From Spirodela intermedia (lineage: Eukaryota; Streptophyta; Magnoliopsida; Alismatales; Araceae), in assembly GCA_902729315.2 (NCBI GenBank), contig LR746278.1:3109501-3173500 (forward strand): a stretch of DNA of 64,000 nt. The letters run 5' to 3'. The notes beneath the pieces are model-generated. The model worked only from the letters and a program-made list of their open reading frames with translations, searched no databases and had not been told where the DNA came from. Position 1 is the stretch's first letter, and each line of letters starts with the position of its first letter. Position numbers and translations under genes: made by a program. Shown piece by piece: positions 48,931-59,468 of the stretch.

Positions 48931-51580
48931 AATTACCTGTGGTAGCCAATAATAAGACATTCCCGCGTCGTTGACACAGCTCGATTCGGGTGAGTCGGAC
49001 GGGCTCACTCGGCCGAGGTCGCCTCGAGCCTCTTCTGGGTTCATTTGGACTTTGGATATCTGCCGTGAGTCGTCTGTTAATGGGCCTCTTTTCTCAGCTT
49101 CAATCCAAACATAAAACCGGGACCCATCAGAGCTTCCGTTGGACCCGACTCAAAGATCAGATTTTTATCCAACATGGAAGCCACCCTTCCATAGATACTC
49201 ATTCTTAGCTATATATATATTACTTTTTGCTTTATGCATATGATTTTAAGGGTGCATTTAGGTGGGGCCCATGATTCTATCTTTTATGTCCTATGTCTCT
49301 ATAAAGCACATGAGGACTCAGAGTGGTTCATAGAAATATCATGCTCCTCTCTGAAGTGGTCCAAAAGGGCAAGCAAGTTTGAAAGCTCATACTTATTCTA
49401 TAGTGGTGGACCTCAAACTCTACTGTAAAAGTGGCTCTTGTTTCCTCACTGCCTCTTCTGCCATTTCCCATCTCTCTCGGTTAGCCCCATCAACTTCCTC
49501 CCCATTCCCATCTGGGCTGCTCCACCATGCTCCCTTTAATGGACCTGACCCTCTTTCGTGATGGGCATCGACCCTTACTAGCCATAATCATTCATGTGTG
49601 GCCCCCTATCCCTCCTCTACACCTTGTAGTTAGCACATACTCTTGTCTAGTGGTTCTCACCTTTCTACTTTCAAAAACAAAAGTGTATGGCCCAATATTG
49701 GATGAGACATGAAATACGATGCCAACTATAAATCATGCAAGAATTAGGTAATCTCTTTGAAAAGCTATGTATAAATTCATTAAAGCATTTTAAAGTAAAA
49801 GTTTCAATACAATTCCTAAATTAACTAAGGTCATTGAGGAATACAATTCATAAAAGATACTATTCTTGTAATCTAGTCCACTCTTCACACTATCTTCTTA
49901 AATATCAGTATCCCTAGATGTTAGACTATAAATTTTCAAGTGCTTGTTTGTTTATAGCTCTAGAAACTCAAATCCCTCATCACCTACTTCTAGATTTACA
50001 ACTCTAGCCAGTTTAAGTACTACTAACATGTACTAGCTCATCATTCTAAATGTCTAAATATACACCACCACTTTCTAATGGTGATAGGATTTTACTACTA
50101 TCATTCAATTATTCAAAGAAATATAAACCCTTCAATTCTTGAACTTACTTGTAGATGTCTATTTTTAGTAATTTGAAAGATATTTGATGGAGATTTATCT
50201 TTGATGCAATTTTTTTTAATGGCTTTGAGAGCTTATGATATTTTGATGATGACAATAAGGAAAGGTAATTTGGCAATTAATGCAGCAGAATTATATGTTC
50301 ATATGATCTAAGATTGCTAATTATTAAGTAATGGATAAATACTTTGAGAAAATTGATCAAGTATGATATCATCCTTAGTTGTGTCTAAAATTATTGAGAA
50401 ATTTGTTCAAAGGTAAAATTGTTAATATTTATATGAAAATTTATGTCACAAACATAGGCATGCTACCACTCATTATAGAACTAGTTCAAAGAATGATTCA
50501 ACACATGACACATCAAAATTTGAAGATTCTATTTTGTTATTGTCTTTATGATATTAACAAGCCTAAATGGGGTTTAAGTTTCAGGTTTGGATGTGTTTGT
50601 CTAAAATGAATGTTAGGTGGCCCAATACACTCCTTATAAATAGGGGCATTTCAATCCACTTGTGAATGCAAGACTAAGGAAAAATCATAAAAATTAAGAG
50701 AAAAATCTAAAAAGGTACCACACATGTCACCTTCTTATGACAAATCCAAGCTTGATTGATATGCTCAAGTACTTTAACAAATTAATCCTATGAAAACTTC
50801 CCTAATGAGAAACCTCTAAGAAAATAAGAGTTTAACACTAAGAATAATAAATTATTAAAACATTGTATTTAAAGTGCATAAACTATCATGACACATCTGT
50901 AGCCTAAATCTAGAGGAGATTAGATGTGGTGAATCTTGTCAACTCCCTAGAGTCATTAATATGGAAGAGAAAAAAAAGGGCTTCTTTTAATTTGGCTTGC
51001 TAGACCAAAAGAGATTATTAAATCTAATTAAATTAGGAAGGTAATTATTAGGTGAGATCTTGAGTTTGCTAGAACTATTAACTTTAGTTGAAGACAACTA
51101 AGCCATGTAATTCAATGTGTTTTATTAAGGATTTTGTGGAACCCAACGATGTCGAAATATTTGTGATACTCGAAGAGTTGAGTATGTCATGTGATCAAAC
51201 CATTATAAAATCATGTGTGAAATACTCTTTATGCCATCTAATAAATATAACCACATCAAGGATTAAGAGAAAAAAACTAAATAACTTCTACTTAACTTCC
51301 CCCATTTTGGTGATGTCTTGTCATATAAAATCCAAGATTTTTAAAAATTATTTACGTCTCAATGTTTTTTAAAAGATATTTTCTTTTTATTTTGGATTGA
51401 TGCTTTTTTCTTCTAACTAATTTCGCTCATCTTGCTCAATTTTTGAGTTTGAAGTTTTGTTACATTTGAAAAATTTGTTCTGCTTTATGCTCTTCTACAA
51501 TTAATAGAGCATCATTACATGCCATTCTAATAGTTACCTACACACACTATAACTTGTCATATATGAACATATTAAGTTTA
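48931..51580. other. Intergenic, increasingly AT-rich; no gene recognised
   Basis: Frames up to about 76 codons without domains. Short TA run near 49211. From about 49.7 kb onward the sequence is strongly AT-rich. Confidence 0.5.
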
Positions 51581-52270
51581 CAATGCTTGGATATTGTGCA
51601 ACATAAATTTCATTTATCGAAAGATCATATTTAACATACTAAAATGTTACAAATATATTGTTATTAACATCATTACTTCAGTTATGAAACATAGTTTCTA
51701 TGTCTTAAAATATTAGTTTTGATATACTATGTTCTTTTGGAACCTAACTCGTCAGATGCTAAGACATTTGGGGAGATATTCTTTTTTATTTTATATTGTA
51801 AACTTTATATATTGAAATATTGTGTTTGACATATTGAATTATTTGTGTACCAATCACAAATTAGAGACACAAGTATTATAACTTAATTTCTATGTATTGA
51901 AGCATCAATTTTGATATAATCTACTATTTCACAATGCAACTTCTTAAATATTAAAATATTAACACTGATGTTGATGTTGTATTGAGCTCTTTTATAATAT
52001 AACCTTCTCATTTACTAAAATATTAAATTTAATACTATTTTTGTAATGCCAAATTATATATTAAAGTCTGGATGTTGATATAGAATGTTCTTCCTCAAGG
52101 CAAAGTTGTTATATAATGAAGTATTATTATTTGTGTATTATGCTATTATTCAATGTAAAATGATATACTATATTGTTGATGTTAATATATTGTTTCTTTT
52201 GTAACATACTTGCATATGCTAAAATATTTTTTTAATGTAATAATCTATATAACTATGTAAAATAATTTAT
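51580..52270. repeat. Degenerate AT-rich tandem array, ~45-65-bp units
   Basis: A recurring pattern like 'taaaatattaatttTGATATa.tatgttcttttgtaac' (written loosely) is seen at about 51645, 51709, 51818, 51898, 51954, 52017, 52063, 52118, 52170 and 52220. Spacing is irregular and copies are heavily diverged. It resembles a decayed minisatellite or satellite fragment. Low base complexity weakens the call. Confidence 0.5.
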
Positions 52271-54540
52271 TGAAATGATTTACTCATTTGAGGATCTAAA
52301 ACCAAAGGTAATGAAGTGAATTTTATTAGGACAACAACGAGAATGAATAATATGTAAAAACTTACAACAAAGTTAGGTCTAATTATTGAGAATAAATTAA
52401 TGTAGCGATGAGGGGGAACTTAACTTCATGTAGAATATGCATTTTCTTGTTTTTATTGAGTACAATGATGCAAAAATATAACAAATGGAGGTGCAAGATG
52501 AGCGAGTACATACGTGTGTGTGTCTGTGGGGGGGGAGGGGTTGGAGAGCATTGAGCTAGATCTAGGACCCACAACTAAGTTATATCAAGGACTTTCCTAT
52601 CAATATCTTTCTCAAAACACTTATCAGTTGAAATACTAGTCATAATTCATTTCTTAATTTTTAATTATTACATTCTTTATCTCTTTAGTTTCTCTTATTT
52701 TTCTTGAATTATGAGTGACTAACATATAACTTATAAAGATAAGGAGAGTTTGTTGATCAACATAAGGCTTTTAGAGTTGTTCAACTCACAAGGTCTAGGT
52801 TCGATTCTCAAGTAAGCTGACCTTAAGCTACACTCTATGATTATAATTGACTTATGATCTCATCTCCCTCTTATATCATAAACTCTTCAAGTATATGTAT
52901 TTATATTAGAAGTTGTATTTTTAGTAGCCTTCACCAAGACATGAATGTATCACAAGTCCCACTTTATGTTCAATATGACACAAGTACTAAGGACTTGAGC
53001 TCACCATATGAGTTAGACTGTCCAACCAAGTACACCACAAGTGATCATTAACTAATCACACTCACTAAAAGTACTCATTATGTCACCATATACACCACAT
53101 GTGTAGGTCTTGTACACCATAGGTCTAAGATGGACATCATAGCACACCACATGTTAAACATAAGTAATAAATAATATGTAATAAATATACCACAATCATT
53201 AAATGTCATTTTGGTTCATAAAGAGTTGATGAAGGAGTTGAGGTGTGTTGGGTTGAGACAAAAAGAGATTAAGACTTTGAATCTTAGAAACTTGAGAAGC
53301 ATTGATAGAGAGGAAGAATGTTTCTTTAAGCAACAACTGTCATATGAAAATCGTGTATTTTCTCTTTAACCTAATTTTGATGAAATTCCTCCTTTATAGG
53401 CAGGTTAGATTACCCCTTTTGTCCCTTATGAGTTAAATGCCAAGTTAAAGTGGTCCTTAACTGGCCACACATATGGGTTCCGAACAATACAAAAAAAGAT
53501 AACGTAAAGATTGAAAAACTTATAACTCTCTTAATACTTTGAATTTTATGAATTGTTTTCAATTCTTGATTCCATTTTAGATTATCTTTCTATTGACTAT
53601 TGCACACCTATATTTGTGACACATTTTATGAGATAAAACTTATATTAGCAAGAAAGGTCAAATTTTTATATTTTTTTTGTCTTTATGTGAACATATTAAA
53701 TTAGTAATATCATAAAAATATAAAAAAATCAATGGCTTGATCATTTTCTCTTAAATTTATTTCATTTGATCCTTCATTGAAACACCTTTATATTGGTTAC
53801 AAATATGACATTTGATATATAAATATTAAGGGTTACACATAAATTTATAACATTTTCACTTCTCACATAATTTCTTTTGACTTTATGCCTACATAGTTTA
53901 ATAGTCATATCCCTAACGAAAATCTGAAATAGAATGAGATATTTTATATTTATAGATAATTTGATAGGTGCTCACAGCTAGCAATCAGAAATCATTAATT
54001 ATAGACAATTCTATCTTTTATAAGTCTCTAATAAATGTAACTTCTAAAGTAGAAAGAGGTCAAGGGAGTGTCATATGTGTCAACATAAATAAACTTATAT
54101 GTGGGAAAAAATAATATGGAGTGCAAGTGTCTATAGAACAATCTCTGCTGAGCTCCCACACATAAATCCAATGGTTGCTAAAGAAACGTTGCCACGTTAG
54201 ATGTTTTGGGGGTACGTGTCAGTTCTACGTCACCTGATGGCCAATTGATGTGACTTAGTTGCTGTATATTAAATTATGCAAATCTAAAATTTATAAAACT
54301 AGAAAATATGATTTTTCAGATATTTAGAAGTATTTATGAACAAATATATCAATTATAATTCAATAAAACTTCCAAAAAATAGCAGTAATTTTCCAAGTCG
54401 ATCATAGGGATGTAATATAATATCTGGTAATTATTCAGAAATTTTCTCAAAGAATAATATTTTCTATGAATTTTATACTAAGAAATGAAAAGGAAATATA
54501 TTTAAAATTCACAGAAAAAGGAAATAAGGGTGCGGACATT
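52271..54540. other. AT-rich intergenic DNA; no gene recognised
   Basis: No frame above about 65 codons. Around 52960-53170 the words 'acaccacaagtg', 'acaccacatgtg' and 'acaccacatgtt' recur. TATA-like sequence and stretches typical of decayed repeats occur near 53390, but no coding motif of a transposon is visible. Confidence 0.5.
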
Positions 54541-55340
54541 AGGAGGACGTCAGCGTCCCGGCGAACACAAATCGGGCAGAAATAGAGTTCCGCCTGGTGA
54601 TTCTTACATAAGTGATTACAGACGATTTAATTAATCAAATTAAGATCTGTAAAAGCCGGAAGAATCGTAATTGAATGAAGTATCTTTTGGTAAATTAAAA
54701 TCACAAAATTATCACTAAATGAAGCGTAAAGTAAGTTGAAAGCAGGAAAATAGAGTTCCGGCGTCGCGACGGGGATGCGTTGGCGATGCACCGGAATCCT
54801 GAGCGTTCAGGAGGATCGTCGTGTAGTGTCCACGGCCTCGAAGGCTCTCCTTGGACAAAGACGACGTAGGCAATCTCTAGATCTCCTTGCGAAGTCTAGA
54901 GATCAATAAAATGGGTCGTCGAATCGTATCCGGTGACTGTCACCCGGCGGAACAGAAAAATGACGACTTTGCAGCTCTCTAGCGGCTGTCACCCGACGGA
55001 GAGGAGCTAGATGGAGGTGGGGCGCATGTTAGGGAGCTTCATCCTCAGGTCCGCGCAGCAAGAGGAGACTCTTCATCGCATCTAGTATGCTCTCAGGAGG
55101 CGGTGACTCGTCTCCCGGCGGATCGTCCTCTTCTCGACGACGGCTTGTTCGTCGATCAATTGGAAATGATTTACTCGATAGATTCGCGATCCTTTTATCG
55201 TGAATCCTTTAGCAATTTTAGTAACAATGCTCCGCAAATTGCGTTGACGAGATTTTTGACGATGATCCAACGATTTTAGTTGCTTAATCCTTCACCGACA
55301 ATCTACAGGAAAGTCGTGATAATCAGATAAAAATATGAGT
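54541..55340. other. GC-richer block with short repeated motifs; unknown
   Basis: This block stands out from the AT-rich desert. 'ctgtcacccggcgg' at 54937-54950 recurs with one change at 54986-54999 (49 bp apart). 'aatagagttccg' occurs near 54581 and 54751. Many 'gacgacg/cgtcg' words occur. No frame resembles a known protein. It could be a fragment of a non-coding mobile element or a decayed gene. Confidence 0.45.
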
Positions 55341-55351
55341 TTTGGCTCTGG

Positions 55352-55362
55352 GAGGATTCGAA
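55352..55362 (-). promoter_or_regulatory. Pol III B-box-like motif (GGTTCGAATCC, minus strand)
   Basis: The minus strand reads GGTTCGAATCC, which fits the B-box consensus GGTTCGANTCC of tRNA and SINE promoters. The flanks do not fold into a tRNA cloverleaf by eye (the T-stem pairs poorly), so a tRNA gene is not called. A tRNA-derived SINE fragment or chance is possible. Confidence 0.4.
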
Positions 55363-55408
55363 CCCGCATTGGTTGCCCCCGCCTCTTCTGAGGAAGCTGA
55401 CACGTTTA

Positions 55409-55450
55409 GTCCCACATCGGTTGTGTGCCGAATTTTCGAGCAAATATATA
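55409..55450 (+). promoter_or_regulatory. snRNA-type promoter: USE plus TATA at Pol III-like spacing
   Basis: GTCCCACATCG at 55409-55419 matches the plant upstream sequence element RTCCCACATCG of snRNA genes exactly. TATATA lies at 55445-55450, 25 bases after it. In plants, about 23-26 bases between the two marks RNA polymerase III genes such as U6 and U3, and about 33-35 bases marks polymerase II snRNA genes. The sequence after it does not match U6, U3 or 7SL RNA as I know them. Confidence 0.45.
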
Positions 55451-57266
55451 GTAATGTTACATTTATAAGCAAAGTCCCTTTCTCGTGCGTGTACGACCAC
55501 TCCTCGCCCCACAGTCGGCTGGCCACCGGTGACATGGAAGGGGAGTGGCACACATGTGCCCCCATCGGTTCAAGCCGCTCGAGCCTCGACTCGCGGCTAC
55601 TCCTCGACTGTGCTTTTGGACCCGTTTGCAGGCCCGACTGGCCGACAAGTCCCCCCCATTTTGTTATATTTTTATTTTAATTTATTTTCCTTCATTTATC
55701 TCAAAAGTAAGACTGTAAAAATCATATAAAATCACATAATTACCCAAAAAGTTACGTTAATTAATTAAAAACTATTTTTCATACTTTAACACAAATATAA
55801 GTCTATTTATCATGAGTTAAGGTTAAAATTATATTATTTAATAATTATTAATTCATGATAATGAAGACTTATCACCAACCCTTTCTTATCTATTATGCAG
55901 TCCTATTCTCATCGTCTTCTACCTCGCTCACCTTCGAACCACACTTCTCATGACGTTGGATCATTTCAATTGATCCCATCCCCACCACCCTTCTTAAGCT
56001 ATGTTGGCCTCTTCTCTACCTCTACCACCAAAAGATGGCTTCTCTCCCACTAAGTCTCATCCTTCCTACTGCAATAGCTTTCTTCATAATTGAGCTCCTA
56101 TATTGTGCCATCACTCATGTCACCCCACCTTCCCCATGCTAGGCATTTGTTGAGGTGCCCATCTTGCCCCTCAACCACATGGAAGAGATCCCAATTGACA
56201 TGTGGAAAAGATCCCAACAATAAGTGAGAGACCATGAGCCAATCAAATGACAAGGTTCCATTAGGCTTGGAGAAGGGCAACATAGAAGATGACTCATTAT
56301 GATTAGAAAAGGGCGATAAAGCATAGAAGTGGTCGGGTGATCAAAGTATTATTTTGAGTCTTGTATCTCTAACTAGAGAAGGGGAGATTAAACATCTTGA
56401 ATTGGTCATCTTGGGAGGTTCCTCTGGGTCCCTCTTCCATCTATCCTCTAATCTATTATCTCTCACACATTTTCTTTTGTTTTTTGAGTAAAAGTTCATC
56501 CTTTGTCGCATTCCTCTCTTTGTCACATCATCATCTCCGAGGCTCCATCAGCTTCACCTTGCTAGAGTTGCCAACAGAGGTGCTGGACCTCGTCGAACCA
56601 GCCAATGCCTCCTCCATGTCCAACTTCTCCCTCCCCCATATCATCCCCTTCGTCACCCTCCCCTCATTTCTTAGCTTCTGCTTCTTTGGGCTTCACCTCC
56701 CTTCCCTGGCCTTTCCTCCCTTTTCCACAACCAGCTATAGGGGATACATGGCAGCCTCCTGCTTGAAGAAGAAGAGGATAAGAAGAAGAAGAAGAGGAGA
56801 GAGAGTGAGAGATAGAGATGATGATGATGATGATGATGATCCTTGGGAGCTGAACCACCGCTGGTTATATGTTGGACCATAGTTTAGTGGTTTAGACCAT
56901 TGAACCACATACAAAATATGCCCATTATTGTCGATCTTTCATTGTGTTCAAACGAAGATAGTCAACATGATTATTGTATGAATTTTTATCTATTTTAAAT
57001 TTTCTATGATCAAATTTGATGAGGAAGAAGATGATTACCATGACGGGTGAACAATCTTTGTTGATGAAGATAATGCCTCTATTTTGAAAAGTCATCTAAA
57101 ATGGAATAAAAATTAATGAGATGAGATCAGGATCAAAATCAATTATAATTCTATATTTTTTTTCAAAAAATGTGGAGTAGTTAATAGCCTCTTACAAGTT
57201 TAAGGTTGGAGAAAAGCTTGAAAGAAAATAATGACCTCTAAAGCAAACTTATATGAAGCTCAAGGT

Positions 57267-57312
<46 letters not shown>

Positions 57313-57540
57313 CTACTAGAGAGAAAGGGAGATGAGGAGAGAGAAACTATTTTCCGCTTGGTCCGCGAGACATACACGTGGCAAGAGGATGAAAATCTTT
57401 TTATTTTTGGGCCTTGTTTCAGACAAACCTTGATTACCCATTTATGGATGCGACGGTGTACTTAAGTGATTTTCTTTATTTAATCAAAATTAATACAAGT
57501 CGACTAAATATGGCGTTTTAAATAGGAGCCAGTAGTTTCT
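55451..57540. other. Intergenic; possible ncRNA at ~55.47-55.67 kb, otherwise no gene
   Basis: The GC-rich part (about 55480-55660) follows the snRNA-type promoter and ends at a T5 run (55669-55673). The rest is mixed and AT-rich. A plus-strand frame of 161 codons at 56397-56882 ends in an Arg/Asp-rich low-complexity tail made of AGA and GAT repeats; it resembles no family and is not called. A TA tract lies at 57270-57309. Confidence 0.45.
57270..57309. repeat. (TA)n microsatellite
   Basis: Pure TA tract of 40 bp, about 0.5 kb upstream of the PsbP gene. Confidence 0.97.
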
Positions 57541-57585
57541 CCCCTGGCCCAATGATAGAGATGGAATCATCTCCGCCTCCACTGC

Positions 57586-57643
57586 CCAATCAGCACTCAG
57601 CGTTCGTGCCACGTGGCCCAATCAGGGCTTCGAACGCCTTATC
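57586..57643 (+). promoter_or_regulatory. PsbP promoter module: CCAAT, G-box, CCAAT, I-box
   Basis: CCAAT at 57586-57590, G-box CACGTG at 57610-57615 inside 'gccacgtggc', CCAAT at 57618-57622, and CTTATC (I-box GATAAG on the minus strand) at 57638-57643. They lie 165-222 bases before the start codon. G-box plus I-box is the classic light-responsive combination in nuclear photosynthesis genes. No TATA box is visible, which is common for such genes. Confidence 0.65.
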
Positions 57644-57807
57644 CCGATCCGAGAGACCCAATCTTGGTTCGTCCAGTCACAAGCTCCCCCGTTATCCGAC
57701 TCTCCCGGCCGACCAGAACAAGAGCAGAGTACAGAGGAGCGGAGGAGGAGCGAGAAAGAAAGAGAGAGAGCGCCACCGGCGAGGTAGAGAGAGAAAGAGC
57801 TAGAGAG

Positions 57808-59148
57808 ATGGCGTCGACTGCATGCTTCCTACACCACCACGTTCCCTCGACGGCGGCGGCGAAGACGCCGTCGCAGCGGTTCGCGGTGGCGGCGAGGCCG
57901 TCGCAGCTGGTCTGCAGGGCGCAGAAGCAGGCAGATGCTGCGGAGGAGGGCCACGCCGCCCTCTCTCGCCGTCTGGCTCTCACCGTCCTCGTCGGCGCCG
58001 CCGCCGTCGGAGCCAAGGTCTCCCCCGCCGACGCCGCCTTCGGAGAAGCCGGTGAGCACAGTGCCGATGATCTGTCTCTTCTTCGTTTTTGAAGATCTTC
58101 GCTGGAGTGAGGGCGAAGTTTGGTGAGTGGACGAAGATCTGGATCCAATTGAGTTCTCTGTTTGATGCAGCGAACGTGTTCGGCAAGCCGAAGACGAACA
58201 CCGAGTTCTTCTCGTACACCGGCGAGGGCTTCAAGATTCAGATTCCGTCCAAGTGGAACCCTAGCAAAGAGGTGGAGTTCCCCGGGCAGGTCCTGAGGTA
58301 CGAGGATAACTTCGATGCCACCAGCAACGTCTCCGTTCTGATCCAGCCCACCACCAAGAAATCCATCTCCGAGTATGGCTCCCCAGAGGACTTCCTCGGT
58401 CAGGTAACAGCTCCCTCTCTCCCCGCTCGGTTTTCTGATCTGATTCTCGACGTGGACAGTGGAAGAAGATCGATAATGGATCGATCCCCTTGCTTTGGAA
58501 TATCGTTGTGAGGACCTTCGAATGATCGCCATCCGCGTCCTAAATCATCCATCCTCTGTTGAATTCTTCGGAACATGCGATACCTAGTCTAATGTTTACT
58601 ATTCTGATTTAAATCGACGATGTGACTCCAAATTTTTTGATGATCTATGTCCAGTTCCTGATTTAATTTTTTGACGATATTCGATCCTAGGCCTCAGATG
58701 TAATCCAGTTCTTGATCCGTGCAGGTCGATTACCTGCTGGGGAAACAGGTCTACGGCGGTAAAACCGACGCCGAGGTGAGCCGCAGATCGAACTATCGCC
58801 CGATAATTCCCTCCATTCCCCGCCCCGTTGATCTGTTCATCTGAAAAACGCTTCTCCATCTCTGCTCTCGATCGAAAACCTAACCAGGGCGGGTTCGATA
58901 AAAATGCCGTCGCCACCGCCAACATTCTGGAGACCTCCACCCCGTCCATCGCCGGGAAGGACTACTACTTCCTGTCGGTTCTGACGAGGACCGCCGATGG
59001 AGATGAAGGCGGCAAGCACCAGCTGATCACGGCCACCGTCTCCGGCGGGAAGCTCTACATCTGCAAGGCCCAGGCCGGCGACAAGAGATGGTTCAAGGGG
59101 GCCAAGAAGTTCGTGGAGAGCGCCGCCAGCTCCTTCAATGTCGCCTAG
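57808..59148 (+). CDS. PSBP: PsbP, 23-kDa oxygen-evolving enhancer protein 2 of photosystem II
   Basis: Four exons: 57808-58051, 58171-58403, 58725-58775, 58888-59148, total 262 residues. PsbP is an extrinsic lumenal subunit that retains Ca2+ and Cl- at the Mn cluster of photosystem II. The precursor has a Ser/Ala-rich chloroplast transit peptide, then a thylakoid signal with twin arginines (54-55, 'SRRLALTV'), a hydrophobic stretch and an 'ADA' cleavage site at 74-76. The mature protein starts '[15 protein letters not shown]' and is 186 residues, as in known PsbP. Conserved blocks include '[20 protein letters not shown]' and '[18 protein letters not shown]'. All signals are intact, so it should be functional. 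Confidence 0.97.
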
Positions 59149-59418
59149 AGTGATCACAATGGGAGGTTGTAAATGAGTTGGATTCTGCAAGAAGAGCAGG
59201 TTTTCGAGCGCAAATCCATGTTGGAAGTTGGAGATTTGTGTGGGACTTGTAGCCTCTGTAGCCATAAACTTCAGCTATGGACCCATATCAAGCTCTCTTT
59301 CATAATTCTTCTCTGCCTCCATTCAGTTCTTATCCACCACCATCTGTTTCTACATAGATAGATAGAGATAGATAGATAGAGAGATAAATAGATAGGTAGA
59401 TAGATACATGGAGCGAGA

Positions 59419-59468
<50 letters not shown>

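Noticed and set aside
50379-51372. Small AT-rich frames in the 50-51 kb desert
   Set aside because: Under 100 codons, Ile/Lys/Asn/Leu-rich by base composition, no domain, no promoter.
55345-55425. Possible tRNA gene on the minus strand
   Set aside because: A B-box is present, but the T-stem pairs poorly and no acceptor stem, D-arm or anticodon arm could be drawn.
55460-55680. U6 or U3 RNA gene after the USE/TATA pair
   Set aside because: 'gtccctt' near 55474 resembles the first bases of U6, and 'acgacc' near 55493 those of U3, but the match stops after about six or seven bases in each case.
56397-56882. 161-codon plus-strand frame with Arg/Asp-rich tail
   Set aside because: The tail is encoded by AGA and GAT simple repeats, the rest has no recognisable domain, and there is no promoter or splice context.
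57639-58532. 297-codon minus-strand frame
   Set aside because: Antisense shadow of PsbP exons 1 and 2; no domain.
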